NCBI GenBank assembly: GCA_902362595.1
Contig: CABIXF010000007.1
Coordinates: 1 to 64,000, forward strand
Source: Bacteroidaceae bacterium
GTDB taxonomy: Bacteria > Bacteroidota > Bacteroidia > Bacteroidales > Bacteroidaceae
Length of the DNA: 64,000 nucleotides
Direction of reading: 5' to 3'
Shown: positions 26,392 through 35,388 of the stretch, one piece after another
Position numbering within the stretch: the stretch's first letter is position 1
Layout: each line of letters opens with the position of its first letter
Made by a program: the position numbers and the translations under genes
Notes under the pieces: generated by a model
Database searches by the model: none
What the model was told of the DNA's origin: nothing
The model's input: only the letters and a program-made list of their open reading frames with translations

Positions 26392-27575
26392 AACTTTTTC
26401 TTTTTTATATATGTTGTGATAAAATTAGGTAGTAACATTTTTATATAATTGCGAATTGTTGTATTTGTAGTAGATTGTATTTTTTTAGGCGGAAAGTAAC
26501 AAAGAGCTAATTCTTCAAAATTTGCTCCTTGGGTGTATGAGTCCCAAAATTTATCATAATTGATTGGACGTGTTTGTGGGTTGTGTAAGTTTTTATTTCC
26601 TTTGGCCGCATCTTCAAAGGTTCTAGGTTCTGCTATCAGCTGATGCTGAATTTTTGAGTATAAGTTTTGTCCTTTAGCTGTATTTATGGAAATAAAAGAA
26701 GTGCCTTTTTGGTATGATTTAAATTTAAAGTTATATGGCGAATACCCCCAATAATCTGCTAACGTTATATCTGAGACTCTTTCTCTAGTCGCATATTTAC
26801 AATGAAAACAGTTTTCTCTTAATAGATAATTGTCAACAAAACCACAAAAATAGGAATCTTCATAGACAGAACATTTTGTATAGCTATCATCTGAAAAGAT
26901 ATACTTCATACACGTATGGTATTGATCAGGGTTCTTGTCTCTAAAACGGATTTCTTTTATTTTTTTGTTATATTTCTTTTCTATGTATTTAATACGATCT
27001 GAAAGAGCTTTATGTGATGGAACGCCATGACAGACAATATCTAAGGTATATAAATTATTGAAATCTTGTTTTAAATAGGACTTTAGTCCCGCAACTTGGC
27101 AAGGTGTACCTGAAAAAAGTACTATTTGGCTGTTCTTAAGTAATTGTTGAATTTTTATAAAACAATTATTAATATTGCTATGAGTATATTTACTTCCTTG
27201 AAAAAGAGATATTTTGTTTATATCGTTCGTAACAATATGTTTTGCGCCAGTGCTTTCCCATATTGATCCACAAAAGTATCCACCTTCTTCAATTATTTTT
27301 TTTGATAATAAATATGAAACACCTCCGCTTGTGCTATCTTTCCTTTCTTTTTTGTTATTATTCCATCCGGCTAAGATATTAAGAGGTTGGTATTTGTTGA
27401 CTTTATTTAATACAGGGCAAATTCTTATACATTTGTGACAATTGATACAGATGTTTGAGTCAATAACAGGATATATATGACCTTTTATACTTTCTTGCAT
27501 AGATATAGCATGAGTTGGGCAACCCTGCATACAAGCTTGACACCCTGTACAATCTTGTTTATTGCAAATTTCCAT
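26388..27575 (-). CDS. FrhB-like iron-sulfur flavoprotein, copy 2
   Basis: The 395-residue protein has two 4Fe-4S motifs (CTGCQACMQGCP near 9-20 and CINCHKCIRICPV near 42-54). Then come DSTSGGVSYLLSKKII, VLFSGTPCQVAGLKSYL, VCHGVPSHKAL, and the Cys motif NCFHCKYATRERVSDITLADYW. Its overall plan equals copy 1 (19961-21136) but the sequences diverge widely, so this is an old family pair rather than a recent duplication. It is coupled to pyruvyl transferase copy 2. The substrate is unknown. Confidence 0.85.
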   Translation of the reverse strand: MEICNKQDCTGCQACMQGCPTHAISMQESIKGHIYPVIDSNICINCHKCIRICPVLNKVNKYQPLNILAGWNNNKKERKDSTSGGVSYLLSKKIIEEGGYFCGSIWESTGAKHIVTNDINKISLFQGSKYTHSNINNCFIKIQQLLKNSQIVLFSGTPCQVAGLKSYLKQDFNNLYTLDIVCHGVPSHKALSDRIKYIEKKYNKKIKEIRFRDKNPDQYHTCMKYIFSDDSYTKCSVYEDSYFCGFVDNYLLRENCFHCKYATRERVSDITLADYWGYSPYNFKFKSYQKGTSFISINTAKGQNLYSKIQHQLIAEPRTFEDAAKGNKNLHNPQTRPINYDKFWDSYTQGANFEELALCYFPPKKIQSTTNTTIRNYIKMLLPNFITTYIKKKKL

Positions 27576-27592
27576 TTGGTAACAGAATTTAT

Positions 27593-28534
27593 TTATTTAA
27601 GATTGAATAGTTTTGCAAATCTTCTTTTTAGAAGGAATAGTTTTTCTTTTGGACCATATGACATTGATTTATCAATTTCCTCAGAAAGTATGATATTATT
27701 TATTACATATTCAGGATGTTTTAAAGGAAATTTGTATTCATATGTTGGCTGATAATATAATTTTCTGATTTTAGGTGGTAGCATTGTTAAGTTGTCTACA
27801 GAATGTGTAGATACTGAAGATATACCGATATTTGAAATAAGATTTTTAGAAGGAATAATCGCAAGCATTGAATTAAAGATTCGTGTGCTAGATACAAAAT
27901 CTTCGTAGTGTTCTCTTCCTGTTGCTTTATGTTTGTAATATGAAGTCAATCTTTTTTCTGTCAAGTCCCCACTTTTCTCCAATAATGTAATAGATTCATT
28001 ATTCTCCAAAAACTTATATTGAGGGTCCCACATATCCACGAAGCGTTTCCATGTTGCCCATCCCCATATTGGACCTTGTTTACGGCAGAAAAAATAATCT
28101 GCGTCTATGTTTACCTTTCCCATATGATTCATGCCAGAAATCATACAGATTCTAGAGTCGTTTTCATATTTATCTAGTAATTCTTTACAGAAAGGAAAGA
28201 AACTTTGGGAAGGGACATCATCATCTTCAAGAATAATGCCTTTATCAACGTGCTCAAACATCCATTTTTGTGATAAATATTCAGAAGGGTCGCATCCTAC
28301 ATTTTTTTCTTGATACCAACGGTATACTTCACATTCCCAGTCTATATTTTCAACAATCTCCCTACATTCATTAATTCCTTTTATATCATCAGGCCTATTT
28401 AAACGAGGTCCATCTTGATATAAAAATAGTTTTGAGGGGCGAGCTATTTTTATTTGCTCAAAGACCTTAGACGTTTGCTCTGGTCTAGCGAAAAAAAGGA
28501 GTAATACAGCAATATCAATAGATGCTTTCTTCAT
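27593..28534 (-). CDS. glycosyltransferase, HlpA-like (GT-A type), CPS1
   Basis: The 313-residue protein begins VLLLFFARPEQTSKVFEQI and has DKGIILEDDDVPSQSFFPF, with an acidic D-D-D metal/nucleotide site, plus GPIWGWATWKRFVDMWD. This resembles the hemolysin-like HlpA group of Bacteroidetes glycosyltransferases, distantly related to GlcNAc-transferase I. It probably adds a sugar to the CPS1 unit. It overlaps wzx by 4 bases. Confidence 0.75.
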   Translation of the reverse strand: MKKASIDIAVLLLFFARPEQTSKVFEQIKIARPSKLFLYQDGPRLNRPDDIKGINECREIVENIDWECEVYRWYQEKNVGCDPSEYLSQKWMFEHVDKGIILEDDDVPSQSFFPFCKELLDKYENDSRICMISGMNHMGKVNIDADYFFCRKQGPIWGWATWKRFVDMWDPQYKFLENNESITLLEKSGDLTEKRLTSYYKHKATGREHYEDFVSSTRIFNSMLAIIPSKNLISNIGISSVSTHSVDNLTMLPPKIRKLYYQPTYEYKFPLKHPEYVINNIILSEEIDKSMSYGPKEKLFLLKRRFAKLFNLK

Positions 28535-30051
28535 CGTTTTATCTTTTTGTTAATTAAGGAATAAATTTTACTTTTCTCTTCTTTGTTTAAACCGAAAATT
28601 CCAATCATAGCTATTATCCAAATTATGGCCATGATGGAAAAGCCTAGAAAACCATAGATATTGTCAGACCATAACATTTTTAAAATAATTAATGGGCTTG
28701 AAAAAAATGTGACCAATAAGCATGGTTTTGTGGTATGTTTTATGTACTCTTTTATTTTAAAGGTTGAAATTTTAGATAGATATATTAGCTGGAAAACCAA
28801 TATTGATATTACTGCGGCTATGGTACAAATTATAATTGTATAAGCAGGAGCTCCTATGTTGTAAAAAAAATAAGAAACTGGAAGTACTAATAAGTAAGCA
28901 CAACTATAAAAGATTTGATATGTACGTATTTTCCCTGTTGCTTGAATATATGAATCAAATCCGACTCCCATACATTTTATTAATCCTCCTATGAGAAGAA
29001 GAATAGCAAAGATATTGGTATAGGTCGGTGCTTTGTTTAGCCAAAGTTTTAATACAATATCTATATTTAGTATTAATGGAATTGTTGGAATCAACATAAT
29101 GAAAAATGCATATTTAGAAATGTTATATACTATGGCTAATGATCTTGCATTTTTATTACCTCCTTGATTTTTCATAATTTGTGGAACTGCAGCTTGATTA
29201 AGACTTTGTACAAACATCATTACGTAGTTGTTTATTTGAAAACCAATTCCAAATGCTGCATTTATGATGGTGTTGAAAAATAAGTTTATAATCATATTTG
29301 AACCTTGGTTTTGTCCAATAGACGCTACTGCTCCTAACATAATCCAAAATGCATATTGTAAAATTTGTATATAATCAGTTCGTTTCTTGTTAAAACTCCA
29401 TCGTATAATATCTTTATCTTTTATTCTGCAATAGATAAAAAGACAAATTGGGAGAAGTGCTGAATATAAAGTTACAATAGTAGAGTAAGCTCTAAGTCGG
29501 TTGCCTAAATAATAGGTTAATGTTATAACTAGGATAAGTTGCAATATCGATCTTCCAATTTCGACAATAGCTGTAAAAATAAATTTCTCTCTTGCAATTA
29601 TCAACCCATTGTAGGGTATACTAAGTATGTTAAGAGAAGTGGCAAGCATGCTCATATGGAGCACAAATATAGCGTCATTTATTTTGGATGAGTCAATATT
29701 CGCTATATTCTTTATATAATAAATGCCTAAAGTTTCACCTAAAGTAACGAGGAAAAGTACCAATCCAATATGTATAACCATTACAGTATTAAATATCTTA
29801 TTAGGATTTCCTTCCTTTCCTTTTCCGAACTCGACTACTATATGGCGATAGGTAACTGAAACCATTGTGGTCCCAAAGAAATTCATCATGGAAACAATTC
29901 CTCCAACAATAGTATATAGTCCATAATCACTGGCTCCTAATACTTGAAGTATTACTCTAGACGTATATAGGCCTATAAATATAGAGAGGATAAGTTTGAT
30001 ATATAAAATACCAGTATTTAATGCTAAACGTTTATTTTCCGAATTAGTCAT
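28531..30051 (-). CDS. wzx: oligosaccharide flippase (Wzx), CPS1
   Basis: The 506-residue protein has about 12-14 membrane segments. The N-terminal motif LYTSRVILQVLGASDYGLYTIVGG is the hallmark of MOP-superfamily flippases of the RfbX/Wzx type. It should move undecaprenyl-linked repeat units across the inner membrane. It lies 56 bases after wzc. AT content rises sharply from here on. Confidence 0.88.
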   Translation of the reverse strand: MTNSENKRLALNTGILYIKLILSIFIGLYTSRVILQVLGASDYGLYTIVGGIVSMMNFFGTTMVSVTYRHIVVEFGKGKEGNPNKIFNTVMVIHIGLVLFLVTLGETLGIYYIKNIANIDSSKINDAIFVLHMSMLATSLNILSIPYNGLIIAREKFIFTAIVEIGRSILQLILVITLTYYLGNRLRAYSTIVTLYSALLPICLFIYCRIKDKDIIRWSFNKKRTDYIQILQYAFWIMLGAVASIGQNQGSNMIINLFFNTIINAAFGIGFQINNYVMMFVQSLNQAAVPQIMKNQGGNKNARSLAIVYNISKYAFFIMLIPTIPLILNIDIVLKLWLNKAPTYTNIFAILLLIGGLIKCMGVGFDSYIQATGKIRTYQIFYSCAYLLVLPVSYFFYNIGAPAYTIIICTIAAVISILVFQLIYLSKISTFKIKEYIKHTTKPCLLVTFFSSPLIILKMLWSDNIYGFLGFSIMAIIWIIAMIGIFGLNKEEKSKIYSLINKKIKR

Positions 30052-30107
30052 ACTTTTGTTCGAGAAATTATTTCCGATTGTTTAATTTAAAATTTGTTAC
30101 AAAAGCA

Positions 30108-32543
30108 TTATTTAGATCCATAGCCATAACCGTAGCCATAGCCATATTTCTTTCCATAACCGTATTTGCCATATTTCCCATACTTCCCGTAGCCGTAGTA
30201 ATAGCCATTTTTACGCTGATTCATGTCGATACAGTTAATCAATGTACAGAGGTTCGGGAGTTTATGGTCTTTCTTCAGCTCGTTGATGAGTTCATAGTGG
30301 CTTTTGTGGGTATAGCCGGCACGGCAAATATATACACTCAGGTCGGCTACACGGGCAATCAACTGGGTATCGGTTACCATACCGATAGGGGCTGTATCCA
30401 GAATTACATAGTCGAAGTTTACTTTCAGAATTTCAATGGCTTTGTCAAGTGTCTTACGGGCAACCAGTTCGGTAGGGTTTGGAGGAACGGTACCTCCCGG
30501 AAGGATATACAAGTTGGATGAGACCGTAGAAGGCTGACACAAAGAAAGTAAATCGGTATGTTCCGGATCGGCCAGATATTGAGTGATGCCTTTTTCTTTA
30601 TGGGAAATCTGGAATATTTTATTCAGACCGGGTTTACGGATATCGAGACCTACAATTACTGTTTTTTTGCCCATGAAAGCAAAGCTGCAAGCTAGGTTGC
30701 CGGCAGTAAAACTCTTTCCTTCACCGGAACTGGTGGAAGTGAAGAGAATCACCTTTTGCCCTTCCTGTAACATGTACTGGATATTGGTACGTACGGAGCG
30801 GAAAACCTCTTCCATCAAGTCATTGTGATTTTCGTGGACGACAATTGGATTTCCTTTGGTATCTACCATGGGCACGTCACCCACTACTGGTACATCGGTA
30901 ATTTTTTCTACGTCGGCGCGGCCTTCAATTTTGAAACGAAGCAGGTTGCGCAAATAAATAACTCCCACGGGGATTGCGATACCCAATATGAACGCAATCA
31001 GGTAGAACATCTTTTTGTTGGGAGATACGGGAGCACTTCCAGCCATGGCTTCCTCTATGATACGCCCGTTGGTGGCAGTGGAAGCCAAGGTAATGGCATT
31101 CTCTTCCCGCTTTTGCAGCAACAGCAAATACAGACTGGCCTTGATTTCCTGTTGGCGGGTGATGCTCATCAATTCCTTTTCCTGGGTAGGTGCATTGCTG
31201 ATACGGGTGGCATACTTCTTGCCTTCGCGATCCAAATCGGATTGGGTGATAAGCAACCCTTTTTCTACATTGTCTACGGTCGTCTGCACATTGGCACGCG
31301 TGGCCCGAATACCGGCATCCAATTGGACAACGGCTGGGTTGCTTTCATTGGAAGTGCGGAGCAGACGCTTACGTTCAATCAATAGGTCATTATACTTGAT
31401 AATTAAATCACTCAGACCTTGGTCTGCCAGTCCTACATTGGCGGGAATCACTTCCATCTCATTTTTCGGGTCATTGATATAGCTTTTAAGGAAGGCGACC
31501 AGTCGGAGCTGGGTGGCATTTTCAGCCTGTTTCTGTTGATAGGCTGAATTTTCCTTTAACGCCAGCTGAGCATCGGAACTTAAGTCGGTCAGTCCGGCCT
31601 GTTGCTTGAAACTGGCCAGCTGGCTTTCCGTGGTGCCCAATTCTTGGTTGATGATGCCGATACGATCGTCAATAAATTGGGCAGTTTTGGCAGCTACTTC
31701 GTTTTTGTCATTATTGGCATCTTCGTTATACAGGGCCACCAGCATGTTGATAAAGTCGATGCCGCGGCGTGGATTGCTGTTCTGGAGGTTAAGGGCAACA
31801 ATCGTAGTCGTTTTGGAAGTCGGTTCACTGCTCAGGCTGGCCGTATAGGCGGAAGCTACAGCGGTAGGAGAGACTACAGTAGCCGTGATGGTACGCGTTT
31901 GGTCTATTTTGGCCAAAGTAGAGTCGCTGTTCGCAGAAAGGGTGAAGACACCCACAGGGGTGGTCAGTACTCCTGGAAGTTGGTCAAAGTGCTTGCGAAG
32001 GGTCACTTTGTCAGCATTTCGATTCGGGTAATAACTGCCTTCCACATTGACTTTTCCATCGGGGGTACAGGTCATTTCTAAGGTCACCGGGCCAAAGAGG
32101 CGGTCAGCCTCTTCGGGAGTAGTCCATACCTGTACTGGAGAAGTTTTGTACAAGTCGGCCGGATAGCGGAAAGTCTGTGCCTCTTGGTAGTTGATATAGA
32201 GGTTCAATTTATTGACGACTTTCTTGACAAGGGTGCGGGAACGCAGAATTTCTACTTCATTATCGAAATTGCTGGCCATACTGAGCATACCCAAATCCTG
32301 CATGGCCTGCATGGGGGAAGCAGACGGGTTTTTGGTCTGGTCCCCCTGTTTAATCAGTACGGTGGCATTGACATTGTACACGGGAGCCTGATAGCGCAGG
32401 TAGGCATACATCGCGATGCCCATTACGATGACACAGCCCAAAATCCAGGGCCAATACATCAGGTATTCAAAAAACAGTGCCTTGTAATCTACTGGTTTTT
32501 CATCTTCCGGCTGGAAACCGTTTTCATATCTTTCGTCACTCAT
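30108..32543 (-). CDS. wzc: polysaccharide co-polymerase / tyrosine autokinase (Wzc)
   Basis: The start is set at 32543 (MSDERYENG). An upstream in-frame extension overlaps wza and is implausible. The 811-residue protein has an N-terminal Wzz domain with two membrane segments and a periplasmic coiled coil. The cytoplasmic BY-kinase domain has Walker A FTSTSSGEGKS (near 600), Walker A' VIVGLDIRKPG and Walker B YVILDTAPIG (near 715). The last 33 residues contain 13 tyrosines in Y-G repeats, the autophosphorylation cluster. It controls chain length and export with Wza. Confidence 0.93.
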   Translation of the reverse strand: MSDERYENGFQPEDEKPVDYKALFFEYLMYWPWILGCVIVMGIAMYAYLRYQAPVYNVNATVLIKQGDQTKNPSASPMQAMQDLGMLSMASNFDNEVEILRSRTLVKKVVNKLNLYINYQEAQTFRYPADLYKTSPVQVWTTPEEADRLFGPVTLEMTCTPDGKVNVEGSYYPNRNADKVTLRKHFDQLPGVLTTPVGVFTLSANSDSTLAKIDQTRTITATVVSPTAVASAYTASLSSEPTSKTTTIVALNLQNSNPRRGIDFINMLVALYNEDANNDKNEVAAKTAQFIDDRIGIINQELGTTESQLASFKQQAGLTDLSSDAQLALKENSAYQQKQAENATQLRLVAFLKSYINDPKNEMEVIPANVGLADQGLSDLIIKYNDLLIERKRLLRTSNESNPAVVQLDAGIRATRANVQTTVDNVEKGLLITQSDLDREGKKYATRISNAPTQEKELMSITRQQEIKASLYLLLLQKREENAITLASTATNGRIIEEAMAGSAPVSPNKKMFYLIAFILGIAIPVGVIYLRNLLRFKIEGRADVEKITDVPVVGDVPMVDTKGNPIVVHENHNDLMEEVFRSVRTNIQYMLQEGQKVILFTSTSSGEGKSFTAGNLACSFAFMGKKTVIVGLDIRKPGLNKIFQISHKEKGITQYLADPEHTDLLSLCQPSTVSSNLYILPGGTVPPNPTELVARKTLDKAIEILKVNFDYVILDTAPIGMVTDTQLIARVADLSVYICRAGYTHKSHYELINELKKDHKLPNLCTLINCIDMNQRKNGYYYGYGKYGKYGKYGYGKKYGYGYGYGYGSK

Positions 32544-32607
32544 AGTAAGCGTGGATAAGTGTTTTTTATGGATTCTTGTTTTTATAGTCTCTTCTTGGTT
32601 TGTTAGT

Positions 32608-33408
32608 TTATTTGAATACAGTGACCAACAGGCTGGCAATGGATACCAAAATGGAAGTGGCACTGATCCAGATGGTGGTGCTGTTGCCGATATCGGAGTT
32701 GCGCGCCTTGGTCTTGTTGGGGGTCACGTAAAGGATGTCGTTCTGCTGGAGATAGAAATAGGGGGAAAGCACTAAATCGGCATCGTTCAAGTTAAGGGTT
32801 TGAATCTGACGCTTCCCATGGGCATCCTCACGCACCAGTTTCACATTGTCGCGTACCCCATACACCGTCATGTCGCCGGCCATGGCCAAGGCTTCCAATA
32901 CGTTTACCTTTTCGTTGGTGACAGTGAATGTCCCCGGTTTGTTGACTTCTCCCAACACAGAAATTTTGTAGTTGACCATGCGTACCGTCACAACCGGAGT
33001 CTCTTTCAGGTAGGGAATCAGTTTTTCACGAATCAGGTCTTCGGCTTGGTTTTTGGTAAGTCCTTCTATTTTTAGACGCCCCAGCACTGGAAAGTCAATT
33101 TCCCCTTGGTTGTTGACCAAATATTGTTGAAGAGTTGGTTGTGATGAGACATTGGAATTGCCTAATGACACATTGTATTGAGTTTGCATAGTCAAGTTGA
33201 ATGGGGCAGCTGCCGCAGGGTCTGTGGTATTTACCGTGATACTCAGAATATCTTTGGGCATGATTTTCGCATCGTAGAGAGGAATTTCTTTCCCGTAATT
33301 GTTCACTACTTCCGGATCTTGCAGATACGGTACCTTCTTGTACGACGTACACCCGCTCACCAGCAGGGCAGACAACGTCAGCATGCAGACTGCTTTGTAT
33401 AACTTCAT
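32608..33408 (-). CDS. wza: outer-membrane polysaccharide export lipoprotein (Wza/BexD family)
   Basis: The 266-residue lipoprotein has lipobox LLVSGC (Cys20). It carries a polysaccharide export domain (MPKDILSITVNTTDPAAAAPF) and SLBB repeats (VNYKISVLGEVNKPGTFTV, then LNDADLVLSPYFYLQQNDIL). A C-terminal hydrophobic helix (ISATSILVSIASLLVTVF) would form the outer-membrane exit ring. It is the first gene of CPS1; a 575-base control region precedes it. Confidence 0.92.
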   Translation of the reverse strand: MKLYKAVCMLTLSALLVSGCTSYKKVPYLQDPEVVNNYGKEIPLYDAKIMPKDILSITVNTTDPAAAAPFNLTMQTQYNVSLGNSNVSSQPTLQQYLVNNQGEIDFPVLGRLKIEGLTKNQAEDLIREKLIPYLKETPVVTVRMVNYKISVLGEVNKPGTFTVTNEKVNVLEALAMAGDMTVYGVRDNVKLVREDAHGKRQIQTLNLNDADLVLSPYFYLQQNDILYVTPNKTKARNSDIGNSTTIWISATSILVSIASLLVTVFK

Positions 33409-33692
33409 CTTGTTTCTATGGTTTTGTTTTTTTTGAGCGATTTGAGAATGAATTACTTCCCTTTCGGGTAGGCTTCGCCGTTACCAGTCCCACGAGAGGC
33501 TCGCTTTGGATAGGGGTTGGTAAACGGAAAAAATGTTTGTAATTCGGCGCGAATTTAAAGGTTATTTTTGATTTATTCAACGTGATTCCGTTTTTTTGCG
33601 GAAAAGGGAACAATTTCCCGTTGATAATGAACAAATTTGTCATTTTTGTAACAAAAATGCTTGAACCTTCTTGTCGGTTAGTACATGGGCCA
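33409..33692. promoter_or_regulatory. CPS1 leader/control region
   Basis: No gene is supported here. Small hairpins occur at 33586-33603 (TTCCG/CGGAA) and 33606-33619 (GGGAA/TTCCC). No exact minus-strand TAnnTTTG is present, so the CPS1 promoter is unassigned. A plus-strand TATTTTTG lies at 33563-33570, pointing away from wza. Confidence 0.5.
33631..33659. promoter_or_regulatory. two adjacent palindromes, operator-like
   Basis: ACAAATTTGT (33631-33640) is a perfect 10-bp palindrome and CATTTTTGTAACAAAAATG (33641-33659) is a perfect 9-bp inverted repeat around one base. They abut without a gap and lie about 225 bases upstream of wza, next to the 22-bp repeat array. They look like a regulator binding site. 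Confidence 0.6.
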
Positions 33693-33840
33693 AAACGCTT
33701 CGACGTTTGGACGTAAACGCCGAAGCATTTTATGGGAAACGCCGAAGCGTTTTGTCCAAAACGTTTAGGCGTTTGAGATGAAACGTCGAAGTGTTTGAAG
33801 TGAAACGTCGAAGTGTTTGAAGTGAAACGTCGAAGCGTTC
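33693..33840. repeat. seven palindromic 16-bp units in exact 22-bp register
   Basis: Units start at 33693, 33715, 33737, 33759, 33781, 33803 and 33825, with consensus AAACGYCGAAGYGTTT and 6-bp spacers. The first unit reads in the reverse sense. Each unit has AAACG/CGTTT-type arms. A 22-bp step is not a multiple of three, so the array is not coding. It resembles iterons or a multi-site operator. Confidence 0.85.
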
Positions 33841-33983
33841 TGGAAGTCGGGCTGCCGGATAGGGGCGGCACGGGCAGACAGAGGGTGAAAAATAATGCGG
33901 AAAACCGGTGAGAAAATGACTGAAAAATTTGTCTATCTAGCTGAAAATGAGTAAATTTATAGCGTAATCAAAACAGAGAAACC

Positions 33984-34253
33984 ATGAATTGTATGCACTT
34001 GAAAACGGGAACGGCGAAGGCCGCGTGCGGTGAAGACGTGCCGTTCCAGATGAGGATGTACCGGAAAACCGAGCTGGCCTGCCTGTATTTCCCGTACACG
34101 GACAAGAAAGGGGCCTTGATGAACCTGTGGCGGTGGATCAAACGCTGCACCCAGCTGGATCAGGCTCTGCAGGAGGCGGGCTACGACAAATACCGGAAGT
34201 ATTTTCTGAAACGCGAAGTGGAACTCATCGTGAAGTTCCTGGGCGAACCGTGA
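33984..34253 (+). CDS. DUF4248-family small protein
   Basis: The 89-residue protein ends in the DUF4248 pattern: an FQMRMYRKTELACLYFPY strand, LMNLWRWIKRCTQLDQAL, YDKYRKYFLKREVELIVKFLGEP. It looks like a small winged-helix-like DNA-binding protein. Family members stand beside helicase/primase-HU-amidase cassettes next to Bacteroides capsule loci, as here. Function is not established. An earlier Met (33984) is followed by a cysteine-containing leader that may or may not be translated. Confidence 0.75.
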   Translation: MNCMHLKTGTAKAACGEDVPFQMRMYRKTELACLYFPYTDKKGALMNLWRWIKRCTQLDQALQEAGYDKYRKYFLKREVELIVKFLGEP

Positions 34254-34716
34254 AACTGCCGGAGGGTGGAGCTTTTTTTTCAAAAAACAGTCCCCTTTTT
34301 AACGGGTATAGTTAATTAAATATATATATACTACTAATGGCCGCGCGAGGGTCTTAAGAAAGGTTTGAAGTAAAATTTGTTAAATTTTTCATAACACGCT
34401 GGAAATGAGCATCCAATTTGCGCGCAACCCTTAAGTAAACCCTTAAATAGTGGGCGAAAAGTCGTATGGCTTGATTGACTGACAAAATGTCACATTGTCT
34501 ATAGGGCAAAAACTACGACAAAAAAATCGCAAAAATGTTTTTTTATTTCAATATGTTTCATAATATTTGCAGTGCGAAATCGACAAGAGCTTCGTTGGAG
34601 GTGAATGAGTTTCGAAAAAAATAACTGAGTAATTAACCTGTATGCAAAGAAAACATCCATAAAGGGCCCCTTTGTGGATAGGATTTTTGTGTGCCTAAAA
34701 CAAAGAAAGGAAGGAA
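34254..34716. other. 463-base intergenic region
   Basis: No gene is supported. It contains a T-run just after the DUF4248 stop (34271-34279), an alternating TA tract (34318-34330), three CTTAA-containing motifs (GGGTCTTAAG, ACCCTTAAG and ACCCTTAAA, 34348-34447), and an AATATTTG near -7-like box at 34562-34569 before the plus-strand operon. An initiation or operator role is possible but unproven. Confidence 0.4.
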
Positions 34717-35352
34717 ATGGGTTGCGAAATGAAAGATTTTCTCAGCTTCAAGAAGGTGGGAAAAAATGGCTACCTGATGGTACCGAGAAATTTACTGGAA
34801 GAGGTGTTCAGTGTGGACAAACCGTTTACAGAGGCTCAGGCTTATCTGTATCTGTACATGAAAGCGTCGTTCTGTAACCGGAAGGGAAAGAGGCCGCTGA
34901 AAAGGGGGCAGCTGACGTTTACGGCGTCTGCCCTGGCCAAACGCTTCAAATGGAAGGTGTATACGCTGAGGGAGTTCCTCCATACGCTGCACAAGGAGGG
35001 GGTGATTGTCCTGGAACAGATGCCGGGAGTGGGACAGAAAGTGACGATGTGCTTCTACGAGGTGCTGGCAACCGGACGAGAGAAACCGACAGGCGAGTCG
35101 GAACAGGCGGATTTCAATGAGTTCTGGAAACAGTATTACTCGCTGCTGGATCGGCAGGGGTACGACTTGTATGCGGCGCTCTCGGAATGGGAAAAGCTTA
35201 CCGAGGAGGAAAAGAGGCTGGCCGTGCAGAACATGGTGCCGTACTTCGAATCGCTGACGGACATCCGCTTCGTGAAAACGGCCTGCAATTACTTGCGCTT
35301 CAAGGTGTACCTGAGGCCGGAGAACGTGGAAAAAATGCACAAGAATCAATAA
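34717..35352 (+). CDS. winged-helix replication-type protein (DnaD/replisome-organiser-like)
   Basis: The 211-residue protein (start possibly at the second Met, MKDFLSF) has an N-terminal winged-helix-like region: TEAQAYLYLYMKASF, then GQLTFTASALAKRFKW, then TLREFLHTLHKEGVIVLEQ. This is the layout of phage replisome organisers. A C-terminal helical domain follows (DFNEFWKQYYSLLDRQGYDL, then YFESLTDIRFVKTACNYLRF). It lies 36 bases ahead of a DnaB-like helicase and may load it. The function is inferred from layout and neighbour. Confidence 0.6.
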   Translation: MGCEMKDFLSFKKVGKNGYLMVPRNLLEEVFSVDKPFTEAQAYLYLYMKASFCNRKGKRPLKRGQLTFTASALAKRFKWKVYTLREFLHTLHKEGVIVLEQMPGVGQKVTMCFYEVLATGREKPTGESEQADFNEFWKQYYSLLDRQGYDLYAALSEWEKLTEEEKRLAVQNMVPYFESLTDIRFVKTACNYLRFKVYLRPENVEKMHKNQ

Positions 35353-35388
35353 ACCAACGAATTGTGATAACCTTAAATCTTTTGATGT

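Noticed and set aside
33563..33570. A plus-strand TAnnTTTG match as evidence for an inverted CPS1 promoter
   Set aside because: The -33 spacing is 23 bases, and no clean pair of inverted repeats brackets the segment; the array units in reverse orientation (33693 and 33825) do not enclose it.
33693..33840. A CRISPR array
   Set aside because: Repeats are 16 bp with 6-bp spacers that are partly alike, and no cas gene is present.
33416..33871. A 151-residue open frame on the minus strand upstream of wza
   Set aside because: It is made from the 22-bp repeat array, whose step is not a multiple of three, and the translation shows the repeat in shifting frames with no protein character.
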